Assembly: GCA_963700495.1 (NCBI GenBank)
Contig: CAVOXT010000005.1
Coordinates: forward strand, 353,255-417,254
Direction: 5' to 3'
Origin: JACCTU01 sp963700495
GTDB lineage: Bacteria; Actinomycetota; Thermoleophilia; Gaiellales; Gaiellaceae
Length of the DNA stretch: 64,000 nt
In this document: positions 44,125-56,987 of the stretch, in pieces
Layout: every line of letters starts with the position of its first letter
How positions within the stretch are numbered: position 1 is the first letter of the stretch
The notes under the pieces: generated by a model
The model's input: the letters and a program-made list of their open reading frames with translations, nothing else
Told to the model about the DNA's origin: nothing
Databases searched by the model: none
Made by a program: the position numbers and the translations under genes

Positions 44125-45354
44125 ATGGCGCGCCTCTCGCGCGTCGCGGTCGACACTCGGCCGCTGCGATCGTCGCCGCCGTTCCGGCGGCTCTGGTTCG
44201 GCACCGGCATCTCCGCGATCGGGAGCCAGGTCACGACCGTCGCGATCGTGATCCAGGTCTACGACGAGACGGGCTCCACGTTCATCGTCGGGCTGCTCGG
44301 GATCGCCGCGCTCCTACCGCTTCTGACCGTCTCGATCTTCGCGGGCGCGGTTGCCGACGCAGTCGACCGGCGCCGGCTTCTGCTCGTCTCCGATCTCGCA
44401 CTTGCCGCGGTCACGGTCGTGCTGGTCCTGAACGCGCTCGCGGACGATCCGAGCGTGCCGCTCCTGTTCGTCCTCGAGGCTGCGGCGACGGCGGCATATG
44501 CATTTCAGCGGCCGGCGCGCAACGCGCTGACGCCGAAGCTCGTCCCGGACGACGAGTTGCTTGCGGCGATCGCGGTCGAGGACGTCGTCTTCAACCTCGC
44601 CCGGGTCGCAGGGCCTGCTCTCGCCGGCCTGCTGATCTCGCAGGTCGGCTACGCCGGCGCGTACCTCGTCGATCTCGGGACCTTCGGGGCCTCGCTCGTC
44701 TCGATCTGGCTGCTGCCACGCCTGCCGAGGATCGAGGACGCCGAGAGCGCGAGCCTCCGCTCGATCGCGGAGGGGTTCCGGCTGATCCGGCGGGAGCCTG
44801 CGCTCCTCGGCATCTTCACGGTCGACACCGTCGCGATGATCTTCGGTATGCCGAGCGCGCTCTTCCCGGCGTTCGGCAAGGAACTCGGGGGCGATGCGAC
44901 GACGGTGGGCCTGCTCTTCGCGGCCCCGTCGGCGGGCGCGCTCGTCGCGTCACTCGTCTCGGGCTGGATGACCCGCGTGCGCCGCCAGGGGCTCGGCGTA
45001 TGCGTCGCAGCCGCGGGGTGGGGGGTGGCGATCGCGGCCTTCGGGTTCGCGACGTCCGTGCCGGTCGCACTCGTCATGCTGGCGTTCGCAGGGGGTGCGG
45101 ACTTCGTCAGTGCAGTGCTCCGCTCGACGATCCTGCTCCAGGTGACGCCCGACACGATGCGCGGCCGGCTGTCGGGCATCGAGCTCGCGCAGGTGGCGGG
45201 CACGCCGGCGCTCGGGAACCTCGAGGCGGGCGCCGTCGCGTCGCTCATCGGACTGCGGTTCTCGATCGTCTCCGGCGGGGTTCTGTGCGTCCTCGGGACC
45301 GTTGCGGTCGCGCTGGCGCTGCCCGCGTTCCGCCGCTATGAGAAGCCGGCGTGA
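44125..45354 (+). CDS. MFS transporter (EntS-like, 12 helices)
   Basis: A 409-aa protein: FRRLWFGTGISAIGSQVTTV in helix 1, GAVADAVDRRRLLLVSDL (motif A), AAYAFQRPARNALTPKLVP, AVEDVVFNLARVAGPALAGLL, and TPDTMRGRLSGIELAQVAG. This is the drug/siderophore-exporter-like subgroup. ATG 44125. Its stop overlaps the glycosylase start (GTGA). Confidence 0.88.
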   Translation: MARLSRVAVDTRPLRSSPPFRRLWFGTGISAIGSQVTTVAIVIQVYDETGSTFIVGLLGIAALLPLLTVSIFAGAVADAVDRRRLLLVSDLALAAVTVVLVLNALADDPSVPLLFVLEAAATAAYAFQRPARNALTPKLVPDDELLAAIAVEDVVFNLARVAGPALAGLLISQVGYAGAYLVDLGTFGASLVSIWLLPRLPRIEDAESASLRSIAEGFRLIRREPALLGIFTVDTVAMIFGMPSALFPAFGKELGGDATTVGLLFAAPSAGALVASLVSGWMTRVRRQGLGVCVAAAGWGVAIAAFGFATSVPVALVMLAFAGGADFVSAVLRSTILLQVTPDTMRGRLSGIELAQVAGTPALGNLEAGAVASLIGLRFSIVSGGVLCVLGTVAVALALPAFRRYEKPA

Positions 45355-45914
45355 TCGAGCGAGACTTCTTCGCGCGCTCCGTGCACGAGGTCGCACCCGA
45401 ACTGATCGGCACGACGTTCCTGTGCGACGGTGTCGGCGGGACGATCGTCGAGGCGGAGGCGTACGACCACGAGGATCCCGCCGCGCACGGGTTCCGCGGC
45501 CGCACCGAGCGGAACGCGTCGATGTTCGGCCCGCCGGGACACGTCTACGTCTATCGCTCGTACGGGATCCACTGGTGCGTCAACTTCGTCTGCGAGGAAC
45601 CCGGCTCCGCGTCCGCCGTGCTCATCCGCGCGCTCGAGCCGACACACGGCGTCGACGTCATGCGGGCCCGGCGCGGCGCCGACGACCTGCGCGCGCTCTG
45701 CTCCGGGCCGGGGAAGCTGACCCAGGCGCTCGCGATCACAGGCGAGCACGACGGCCTCCCGCTCGACCGGCCGCCGTTCGCGCTCCTCGAGCGGGAGAGT
45801 GTGCCGGAGGTCGTCCAGGGCAGGCGAATCGGGATCACGAAGGCCGCCGAGCGCCCGTGGCGATACGGGCTCGGCGGCTCGCGCTTCCTCAGCCGCGCCC
45901 TACGACCAGGCTGA
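45351..45914 (+). CDS. 3-methyladenine DNA glycosylase (AAG/MPG family)
   Basis: A 187-aa base-excision repair enzyme: VAPELIGTTFL, GTIVEAEAYDHEDPAAHGFR (catalytic glutamate), GPPGHVYVYRSYGIHWCVNF (base-flipping pocket), and CSGPGKLTQALAITG. It removes alkylated purines. GTG start coupled to the MFS gene. Its 3' end overlaps the convergent PBP gene by 26 bp. Confidence 0.94.
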   Translation: MIERDFFARSVHEVAPELIGTTFLCDGVGGTIVEAEAYDHEDPAAHGFRGRTERNASMFGPPGHVYVYRSYGIHWCVNFVCEEPGSASAVLIRALEPTHGVDVMRARRGADDLRALCSGPGKLTQALAITGEHDGLPLDRPPFALLERESVPEVVQGRRIGITKAAERPWRYGLGGSRFLSRALRPG

Positions 45915-48333
45915 CGGTGAGGCCGGGCTTCGCGGCGAGCCCTGCGACCGGGAACTGCGCGACGATGCGGCCGGGCTTGCCGTCGGTGAAGCCCGCGACC
46001 TCCGCGGTGAGGTCGATGCGGCGCAGCTTGGCGCGCGCCTCGCGCAGGGTCGAGCCGACGAGCTTCGGGATCACACCGTGCTGCGCCTTCGGCACGATCA
46101 GGGTGACGGTGTCGTACGACGAGAGGCGGCCGCGCGCGGGCACCTGCGCGATCACGCGGTCGACCCGCTGGAGCGGCTTCGCCGGCTGGTAGGCGACGAT
46201 CGACTCGAGCGGCTGCGCGGCGAGCCGGGCCTGCGCGACGTCCAGCCGCTGCCCGACCACGCGAGGCACCTCGACCTCGTTTCGCTTGCAGTTCGCCGTC
46301 CGCGTCGGCCCCGTCCCGGTGAAGTAGACGATCGAAAGTGACCCGCGGCAGAGCCCGTTGTCGAGCAGGACCCTGCCGTCGCGCCTGACGACGCGCTTGG
46401 ACGAGCCCGAGAGGACCGGCGGCGGCTCGAAGCCCTCCGGCTCGTCGCCGCGGATCCGCAGCGCCGACTCGGTGAACGACTTCCAGATCAGCGCGGGGAA
46501 CGTGCCGCCCGCGACCGGGTCGCCGTGGTACTCCGTCTCCATCGGGCGCAGCGTGTTCGGATACCCGACCCAGACGGCGGTCACGAGCTGGGGCGTGTAG
46601 CCGACGAACCAGGCGTCGCCGTAGTTCTCCGTCGTCCCTGTCTTGCCGGCAGCCGTCCGGTCCGCGAGCGCGGCACGCTTACCCGTCCCGGACTGCACGA
46701 CGTGCTGGAGGAGCGAGTTCACCGTCATCGCGGTCGCGCGCCGAAGCACGCGTTTCGGCCGGACCTCGTTCTCGATCGGCGTCTCGTCACCGGGCCGCTG
46801 CACGCTCAGAACCGCGCGCGGCACGTTTCCGAAGATCGAGCTGTCGAGGCGCAGCCCGTTCGTCGGGAAGGCCGAGAACGCGCGCGCCATCTCGAGCGGG
46901 TTGACCGCCTCGGCGCCGAGCCCGATCGCGAAGTAGGAGTCGAGCCTGCTCTTGATGCCGAGCCGCTTCGCGGTGGAGGCGACGGCCTTTGGGCCGACGA
47001 GCTGCGTCAGCTGCGCATAGATCGTGTTGTCGGAGTGCACGGTCGCTTCGTCGATCGTCGCGCGGGCCCATGTATGCGTTCTCGTAGTTGCGCACCGACC
47101 AGAAGCGGTCGCCGAGCGAGATGAGCAGCGGCTTCGACACGAACGTCGAGCCGGGAGCGATCCCGTTCTGGAGCGCCGTCGCGAGCACGAACGGCTTGAA
47201 CGCCGACCCCGGCTGCCGCTGCGCCTGCGCGGCGAGGTTGAACTGGCTGACGCGGAAGTTCTGGCCGCCGACCATCGCGACGACGCGGCCGTCGCGCGGG
47301 TCGATCGCGACGAGCGCGGCGGTCGGGCCGTCGGGACCGGTGAGCCATTTGCCGATGGCGCGCGCGCGCGGCCTTCTGAAGATCGAGGTCGATGCTCGTC
47401 GTCACGCGGTAGCCGTCGCCGAACACCTTCGCGGGGCCGTATTCGTCGATCAGCTGCTGCTTGACGTAGTCCGCGAAGTACGGCGCGACGGGCGTGTTCA
47501 CCGACGGCGGGCTCATGTCCTCGGGCTTCGGCAGCGGCGCGGCGGATGCGGCGAGCGCGTCGCCGCGCGAGATCTTGCCCTGGGCGACGAGGTTCGCGAG
47601 GACGAGGTTGCGCCGGCGGCGCGCCTCGCGAGGGTTGCCGACGGGCTCGTACCGAGACGGGTCCTTCGGGATCGCAGCGAGGAGCGCCGCCTCAGGAAGC
47701 GTCAGCTGGGACGCGCCGTGGCCGAAGTAGGTGAGCGACGGCCTGCTGGACGCCGTACGCACCGTTGCCGAAGTAGATCGTGTTCAGGTACGCAGTCAGG
47801 ATCTGGTCCTTGTCCCACTGCTGCTCGAGCTGCCAGGCGAGGGCAGCCTCCTTCACCTTGCGGCTGATCGAGCGATCGTCGCGAATGATCGCGTTCTTGA
47901 CGAACTGCTGGGTGATCGTCGAACCGCCCTGCACGACGGACTTGTTCGTCAGGTCCTCCCACGCGGCGCGCGCGATTCCGCGCATGTCGACGCCGTCGTG
48001 CTCGTTGAAACGGCGATCCTCGATCGCGACGATGGCGTGCTTCATCAGCGGGGCGATCTCGTCCGGCTCGAGCAGCACACGACTCTCCTTGCCGCGCAGC
48101 ACGGCGAGGACGGTGCGGCCGTCGTTCGCGTAGACGTACCCGTCGCGCTCGGACTGGACCTGGTACCGAGGGTCGAGCTTGGGGATCTCGCCGGCGAGCG
48201 CAGTGACGAAGCCGAAGGTGAATGCGGTCAGGCAGAGCAGCGCCAGGAGCCCCAGGAGGACGAGGAGTCGAAGCTTGCGAATCCTGCGCCGGGGCTTCGG
48301 CGGCGCAGTCGTTGAGCGTCTGCGGCGAAGCAC
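45889..48333 (-). CDS. Class A penicillin-binding protein (PonA/PBP1a) with PASTA repeats, three frameshifts
   Basis: About 810 aa in four pieces separated by one-base insertions (near 47735, 47360 and 47060). A cytosolic tail and membrane anchor (LLVLLGLLALLCLTAFTFG) come first. The GT51 glycosyltransferase has EDRRFNEHDGVD and GGSTITQQFVKN. The transpeptidase has GSAFKPF (nucleophile), HSDN and GKTGTTENYGDAWF, followed by two C-terminal PASTA domains (VPRVVGQRLDVAQARL and IPKLVGSTLREARAKL). It polymerises and crosslinks peptidoglycan. Being normally essential or near-essential, its frameshifts look like assembly errors. Confidence 0.9.
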
Positions 48334-48376
48334 GGAAGGGGGCAGTCTAGCCCCGGGCGCTCAGGTCGATGAGGTC

Positions 48377-48520
48377 ATGATCGGCGCCGACGTCGGAGCG
48401 TCGACAGCGCTGGCCCGGGCGCCGATCGCCCGAGTCGCCCCGGTCTTCGGGGTCGTCGGGGTCGCATTCGGGGTCTGGTACGCCCTCGGTGCGCTCGAAC
48501 TCGCGCCGTACATCTTCTAG
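48377..48520 (+). pseudogene. 47-aa membrane-protein tail, probably a remnant
   Basis: From ATG 48377 the frame encodes one transmembrane segment, VFGVVGVAFGVWYALGALEL, ending APYIF. That looks like the last helix of a polytopic transporter (similar tails occur in nickel/urease-type permeases), but no upstream part exists; the 5' neighbour is the divergent PBP start. Either a remnant or a single-helix mini-protein. Confidence 0.4.
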
Positions 48521-48528
48521 GCGCTTCT

Positions 48529-49692
48529 ATGATCGGAGACGGTCGCCCCGTGACCGTCTCCGATCTCACCCGCAACGCCGTCAACGTCCTGCCCGAAGGG
48601 GGGCTCGAGCGAAAGCTCGCTCTGGGCCGGCCGCTCCGGGTCAAGCTCGGAATCGACGTCACCGCACCGCACATCCACATCGGCAACGGGATCCCGCTCC
48701 AGCGCATGCGCGCGTTCCAGGACGAAGGGCACACGGGTGTGCTGATCGTCGGCGACTACACCGCGCGAATCGGCGACCCGTCCGGGGCGTCTGCCGAGCG
48801 GCCGATGATCGCGCCCGAGGAGATCGACCGGATGGCCGAGCGCTTCTTCGAGTCGGCGTACACGATCCTCGATCGCGAGCGGACGGAGGTCCGCTGGAAC
48901 GGGGAGTGGCTCGGCAAGCTCGACTTCGCCGGCGTGCTTCGGCTCGCCCGGACAGCGACGGTCGCCAGGCTGCTCGAGCGCGACGACTTCTGGAAGCGCT
49001 ACTCGACGCAGCAGCCGATCTCGGTGTCCGAGCTGCTCTACCCGCTGATGCAGGCGTACGACTCGGTTGCGGTCGAGGCCGACGTCGAGCTCGGCGGCAC
49101 CGACCAGCTCTACAACCTGCTCGCCGGACGGGACGTGATGGAGGCCTACGGGCTCGATCCGCAGGTGATCCTGACCACGCCGCTGATCGACTCCTGGGAC
49201 GGAACGAAGATGAGCGGCTCGAAGGGCAACTACATCGCCCTCGTCGAGGATCCAAACGAGCAGTTCGGCAAGACGATGCGACTTCCCGACGAGCTGCTCG
49301 GCGACTACTTCCGCCTGGTTGCAGAGAGCGACGAGCGTCCACCGGACCCGCTCGACGCGAAGCTCGCGCTGGCCCGGTTCATCGTCGGGCGGGCGCACGG
49401 GGAGGAGGCGGCCCGGGTCGCGGAGGGGCACTTCACCCGCGTCGTCAGGGAGGGCCAGGCGCCCGAAGACGTCGCCGAGCTCGAGCTGCCCCGGACGGAT
49501 CCGGTGCACCTCCCGCGGTTGCTCGTCGACGGCATGGGAATCGAGTCCGCGAGCGAGGCCCGGCGGCTGATCGCCCAGGGTGCCGTCCGCGTCGACGGGG
49601 AGCCGGTCACTGACCTCGACGTGGCGCGCGACCGTCTCGAAGGACGGCTCCTCCAGGTCGGAAAGCGCCGTTTCGCCAGCTTGACACCCTAA
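48529..49692 (+). CDS. tyrS: Tyrosyl-tRNA synthetase
   Basis: A 387-aa class I synthetase: KLGIDVTAPHIHIGNGIPLQ (HIGH-type motif, here HIGN, about residues 46-49), VGDYTARIGDPSG, YPLMQAYDSVAVEADVELGG, GTDQLYNLLAGRDVM and the KMSKS-type motif KMSGSKGN (about 227). A C-terminal S4 RNA-binding domain follows (IESASEARRLIAQGAVRVDG). ATG 48529. The HIGN variant is noted, but the rest is complete. Confidence 0.93.
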   Translation: MIGDGRPVTVSDLTRNAVNVLPEGGLERKLALGRPLRVKLGIDVTAPHIHIGNGIPLQRMRAFQDEGHTGVLIVGDYTARIGDPSGASAERPMIAPEEIDRMAERFFESAYTILDRERTEVRWNGEWLGKLDFAGVLRLARTATVARLLERDDFWKRYSTQQPISVSELLYPLMQAYDSVAVEADVELGGTDQLYNLLAGRDVMEAYGLDPQVILTTPLIDSWDGTKMSGSKGNYIALVEDPNEQFGKTMRLPDELLGDYFRLVAESDERPPDPLDAKLALARFIVGRAHGEEAARVAEGHFTRVVREGQAPEDVAELELPRTDPVHLPRLLVDGMGIESASEARRLIAQGAVRVDGEPVTDLDVARDRLEGRLLQVGKRRFASLTP

Positions 49693-49711
49693 GGGCCGCC
49701 GCTGCTATCAT
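49681..49711 (+). promoter_or_regulatory. Probable rRNA operon promoter
   Basis: TTGACA (49681-49686) and TATCAT (49706-49711), spaced 19 bp, overlap the tyrS stop codon about 300 bp before 16S. The spacing is longer than ideal. No better promoter is visible in the leader. Confidence 0.5.
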
Positions 49712-49816
49712 TCCCCCGCTGCCCAAGAAGGGTGGCGACGAAGGTCCCTGTCCCGACGACAACTGGAGCGCCTCGAGAGAGCATCGGATACGACCCCGAA
49801 GTTCTTTGTTCACGAG

Positions 49817-49845
49817 GCCTCCGGCGCGAGTCGGGGGCTTTTTTT
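49817..49845 (+). terminator. Intrinsic terminator in the rRNA leader region
   Basis: Stem GCCTCCG/CGGGGGC (one T-G pair) followed by seven T. It lies between the putative promoter and 16S. It may end tyrS transcription or a short leader RNA, or be bypassed by antitermination at the boxA-like site just downstream. Confidence 0.7.
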
Positions 49846-49860
49846 CGCCGGCCAGCAGCG

Positions 49861-49880
49861 CGGTCTTTGAAAACTCAACA
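49861..49880 (+). promoter_or_regulatory. boxA-like antitermination site of the rRNA operon
   Basis: GGTCTTTGAAAACTC resembles the boxA consensus of Gram-positive rRNA leaders. Similar CTTGAAAACTC elements recur at about 51738 before 23S. NusB/S10-dependent antitermination is inferred. Confidence 0.55.
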
Positions 49881-50015
49881 GCGTTTAAACGTCGAGATCT
49901 CGAGCCTCGGGCGTCAGCCCGTGGTGAGAGACTCAAATCCCGTCGGTCCCTTCGGGGACTGACCTTTGAGCACAAAGCTCATCGATGAAGATTGGGCCTT
50001 CGGGCTCAAACCATC

Positions 50016-51563
<1,548 letters not shown>

Positions 51564-51775
51564 TAGGGAAAGCCGGAGCTCTTACTCCGGTAGGCGCTCG
51601 ACTCGTCGATGGCTACGGCCGTCCGATGCGCGGGCTCGCCTAGAAGCAACGTCGACCTCGATGTGCGAACGCTGTTGAGTTTTGAGAGACCGCTCTGGTT
51701 GCGGTCGACTCCAGGTGGGCGACGTCCCGCGCGCACCTTGAAAACTCCATAGCGATGAAACACGGGTTCTCTTCT
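51564..51775 (+). other. 16S-23S internal transcribed spacer without tRNA
   Basis: 212 bp. No Ile or Ala tRNA can be folded here, unlike many bacterial operons. The only recognisable element is a second boxA-like CTTGAAAACTCCATAGCG stretch near 51738. Confidence 0.7.
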
Positions 51776-52260
51776 GATCAAGAGAACAAGGGCACACGGC
51801 GGATGCCTTGGCGCCAGGAGCCGATGAAGGACGTGGGCGGCTGCGATAAGCCCCGGTGAGGTGCTGACCAACCTTTGACCCGGGGATTTCCGAATGGGGA
51901 AACCCACGCGTGGTAATGCGCGCGTACTCCCTGCTGAATACATAGGCAGGGAAGAGGCAAGCGGGCGAACTGAAACATCTTAGTAGCCCGAGGAAAGGAA
52001 AGAAACCTCGACTCCCTGAGTAGTGGCGAGCGAAAGGGGAAGAGCCTAAACCCGTACGACGTGATAGACGGCAGTCGTTGTCGTATGGGGGTTGTAGGGC
52101 CTGATTCGATCCGTCTGCCGGCGGGTCGGGAAGTTACAAAGTTGCGTGTTAGCCGAAGCGACTGGAACGTCGCACCACAGAGGGCAATCGTCCCGTAGGC
52201 GAAAGCGCGCAGCCTTCCTTATCAGGTACCTGAGTACGGCCGGGCACGGGAAACCCGGTC

Positions 52261-52291
<31 letters not shown>

Positions 52292-52301
52292 GTACTCCCT
52301 G

Positions 52302-52343
<42 letters not shown>

Positions 52344-53537
52344 CACCCCGGAAGGGGAGTGAAATAGTACCTGAAACCGTGTGCTTACAAGCGGTCGGAG
52401 CAGCGCAAGCTGTGACGGCGTGCCTTTTGCATAATGAGCCAGCGAGTTACGTGTCGTCGGCAAGGTTAAGGAAACGGAGCCGAAGCGAAAGCGAGTCCGA
52501 ATAGGGCGATTTAGTCGACGGCGGTAGACCCGAAACTGAGTGATCTACCCATGGGCAGGTTGAAGCGGGGGTAAGACCCCGTGGAGGACCGAACCGACCT
52601 AGGTTGAAAACTGGGCGGATGACCTGTGGGTCGGAGTGAAAGGCTAATCAAACTCAGAGATATCTGGTTCTCCCCGAAATATATTTAGGTATAGCGTCAC
52701 GTGTTCATTACCGGTTGTAGAGCACTGTTTGGGCTAGGGGGCCTACCAGCTTACCGAACTCAGGCAAACTCCGAATGCCGGTAATCCAGAGCGTGGCAGT
52801 CAGAGTGCGAGGGATAAGCTTCGTGCTCAAAAGGGAAACAGCCCAGACCGTCGGCTAAGGTCCCTAATTCCATGCTAAGTGGGAAACGATGTCTGATCGC
52901 AAAGACAACCAGGATGTTGGCTTAGAAGCAGCCACCATTCAAAGAGTGCGTAACAGCTCACTGGTCAAGTGGTCGGGCGCGGAAAATTCAACGGGGCTCA
53001 AGCATGGAACCGAAGCCACGGACTCAGCTTTGCTGAGTGGTAGGGGAGCGTTCCCACGCCGGCGAAGCGGCAGCGGAAGCTAGCCGTGGAGGCGTGGGAA
53101 GTGAGAATGCTGGCATGAGTAACGAAAGAGGAGTGAGAAACTCCTCCGCCGAATGCCTAAGGGTTCCTGAGTAAAGCTAATCTGCTCAGGGTTAGTCGGG
53201 ACCTAAGCCGAGGCCGAAAGGCGTAGGCGATGGACAACAGGTTGATATTCCTGTACCACGTAGCCACCGTTACCACCGATGGCGGGACGGGGTAGGCTAG
53301 GGCATCCCAGGCGATGGTCGTCCTGGGGCAACCGCGTAGGGCGGGCGATAGGAAAATCCGTCGCCCATGAAGCCTGAGACGGGACGCCGAGCGCGAAAGC
53401 GCGAAGTGCTCGAAGCCATGCCTCCGAGAAAAGCGTCTAGGGAGGTGGCGCGTGCCCGTACCAAAACCGACACAGGTAGGCAGGTAGAGAATACCAAGGC
53501 GATCGGAAGAACCCTCGTTAAGGAACTCGGCAAAATG

Positions 53538-53578
<41 letters not shown>

Positions 53579-53779
53579 ATCCCGTTGCGGGATTAGCCCG
53601 AGGAGGCCGCAGTGAAACGGCCCAAGCGACTGTTTACCAAAAACACAGGTCTCTGCGAAGTCGTAAGACGACGTATAGGGGCTGACGCCTGCCCGGTGCC
53701 GGAAGGTCACGAGGAGGGGTTAGCTTTCGAGCGAAGCTCCGAATCCAAGCCCCGGTAAACGGCGGCGGTAACTATAACC

Positions 53780-54578
<799 letters not shown>

Positions 54579-54863
54579 AAGTTCCGACCTGCACGAATGG
54601 CGTAACGACTTGGGCACTGTCTCAACGAGGGATCCGGTGAAATTGTAGTCTCGGTGAAGATGCCGAGTACTCGCAGCTGGACGGAAAGACCCCGTGAACC
54701 TTTACTACAGCTTGACGTTGGAGTCTGGGGCGCGTTGTCCAGGATAGGTGGGAGGCTTTGAAGCGGGGACGCCAGTCCTCGTGGAGCCAATCTTGGGATA
54801 CCACCCCTCGTGTTCTGGGCTTCTAACCTCCGGCCGTGATCCGGCGGAGGAACAGCGTCAGGT

Positions 54864-54895
<32 letters not shown>

Positions 54896-55045
54896 ATGTA
54901 ACGGAGGCGCGCAAAGGTTCCCTCAGCACGGTTGGAAATCGTGCGTAGAGCGCAAAGGCATAAGGGAGCTTGACTGCGAGACGGACAGGTCGAGCAGGTG
55001 CGAAAGCAGGCCTTAGTGATCCGGCGGTAAAGCGTGGAATTGCCG

Positions 55046-55100
<55 letters not shown>

Positions 55101-55101
55101 C

Positions 55102-55156
<55 letters not shown>

Positions 55157-55160
55157 GAGT

Positions 55161-55246
<86 letters not shown>

Positions 55247-55361
55247 TGCGAGCGCTGGGAGCTTGAGAGGAGTCGTCTCTAGTACGAGAGGACCGAGACG
55301 AACGGACCTCTGGTGTATCAGTCGTCGTGCCAACGGCGTTGCTGATTAGCCACGTCTGGAT

Positions 55362-55398
<37 letters not shown>

Positions 55399-55588
55399 CT
55401 CGAGATGAGGCTCCCCATCCCCTAGAGGGAGTAAGGGCCGTGGGAGACCACCACGTTGATAGGCGGGACGTGTACGCGCAGCAATGCGCTCAGCGGACCC
55501 GTACTAATTGCCCGAGGTCTTGATTTGAGAACTCGTACGAGTCGCTATGGAGTTTTGAAGGTGTGCGGAAGACGCGCCCTTGACAACT

Positions 55589-55704
<116 letters not shown>

Positions 55705-55717
55705 TTCGTTTCCGAAG

Positions 55718-55737
55718 GCCCGCCTCGTGCGGGCTTT
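55718..55737 (+). terminator. rRNA operon terminator
   Basis: Stem GCCCGC/GCGGGC with a 5-nt loop followed by TTT, 13 nt after 5S. Confidence 0.7.
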
Positions 55738-55796
55738 CGCGTTCTAGGCTGGCGCGAAGTGGAGCTCAGGGCCCTGACGCTGAACGAGTTCGACGG

Positions 55797-56951
55797 GTGA
55801 CGGAACGGCCGCGCCTCGAGCGCGACGAGATCACGCGCCTGACGTACCTGATGCTCGGGCTCTGGGGGTTCCTGCTCTATGCGCTCGGACCCGCCCTGCC
55901 GGCGCTTCGGCAGGAGCTCGACGTCTCGCGGGCGGCCGTCGGCCTGCACACGACGCTCGTTGCGCTCGGCGCAATCGTGGTCGGGATCACGGGCGATCGG
56001 TTCGTCGTCCGGATCGGGCGGCGTGCCGCGTTCTGGATCGCCGCGGTTGCGGTCGCGCTCGGATCCACCGCGCTCGCCCTGGGCCAGACGCTCGCGGTGA
56101 CGCTGCCCGCCGCTGCCGTGCTCGGCGTCGGCGGAGCGCTGCTCGTGGCGATCATCCAGGCCACGCTCGCCGATCGACACGGGGCGCTCGGCCCCGCGGC
56201 CATCGTCGAGTCGAACGCCGTGGCGACGCTGCTGGGCGCGGCGGCGCCGTTTGCCGTTGCGCTCGCCATCCTCGCCGGCTTCGACTGGCGGCTGGTCTTC
56301 GTGCTCGCCGGGCTCCTCGTCGTGCCCGCGCTGGCACTGGCCTACGGCCGTACGTGCTTTCCGGCGGCACCGAAGCTTCCGCGCGACCACGAGCCGGAGC
56401 TGCCGAGGCGCTACTGGCTCTACTGGTCGGCGCTGCTCGTGTTCATCGCGATCGAGTTCTGCGTCGTCTTCTGGAGCACCGACTACTTCGAGACGGAGCA
56501 CGGGCTCTCCGATTCGGCGGCTGCGGCTGCCTCGAGCCTGTTCCTGGTGGGGATGACGATCGGTCGTGTCGCCGGCGGCTGGCTTGCGAAGCGTGTGGAG
56601 CCGGAGCGGCTGCTCGCGGTCGCGCTCGCGATCGCCACGGTCGGCTTCGTCGTCTTCTGGCTCGCTCCGTCGGCCGCGGCGGTCGTCGGTCTCGGGATCA
56701 CCGGAACCGGCGTGTCGCTCCTCTACCCGCTCACCCTCGCACTCGCGATCGGCGCGGCGGGCGGGCGCACCGATGCGGCGAGCGTTCGCGCTGCGTTCGC
56801 GTCGGGAACGGCGATCGCGGTTGCGCCGATCGTCCTCGGCGCGCTCGCGGACGCGGCCGGACTGCGCACCGCCTACGCGATCGTTCCGCTGCTGATCTCC
56901 TTCGGCGCGGGAACGCTCTTGATCGCCAGGCGCACCTCAGTCGTGACGTGA
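55797..56951 (+). CDS. MFS transporter
   Basis: A 384-aa 12-helix protein from GTG 55797: LWGFLLYALGPALPALRQEL in helix 1, GDRFVVRIGRRAAFW (motif A), GRVAGGWLAKRVEPERLLAV (second-half motif A). It resembles small-molecule or sugar exporters of the YcaD/NNP type; the substrate is open. A 13-codon ORF (MELRALTLNEFDG, start 55759) ends in GTGA overlapping this start and may couple translation or be a relic. Confidence 0.85.
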   Translation: MTERPRLERDEITRLTYLMLGLWGFLLYALGPALPALRQELDVSRAAVGLHTTLVALGAIVVGITGDRFVVRIGRRAAFWIAAVAVALGSTALALGQTLAVTLPAAAVLGVGGALLVAIIQATLADRHGALGPAAIVESNAVATLLGAAAPFAVALAILAGFDWRLVFVLAGLLVVPALALAYGRTCFPAAPKLPRDHEPELPRRYWLYWSALLVFIAIEFCVVFWSTDYFETEHGLSDSAAAAASSLFLVGMTIGRVAGGWLAKRVEPERLLAVALAIATVGFVVFWLAPSAAAVVGLGITGTGVSLLYPLTLALAIGAAGGRTDAASVRAAFASGTAIAVAPIVLGALADAAGLRTAYAIVPLLISFGAGTLLIARRTSVVT

Positions 56952-56987
56952 CGAGCTCCCAGACCTGCCCGGTACCCGGCTCGACGT

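Noticed and set aside
51564..51775. Possible spacer tRNA-Ile or tRNA-Ala between 16S and 23S
   Set aside because: No cloverleaf, T-arm consensus or matching acceptor strands could be found.
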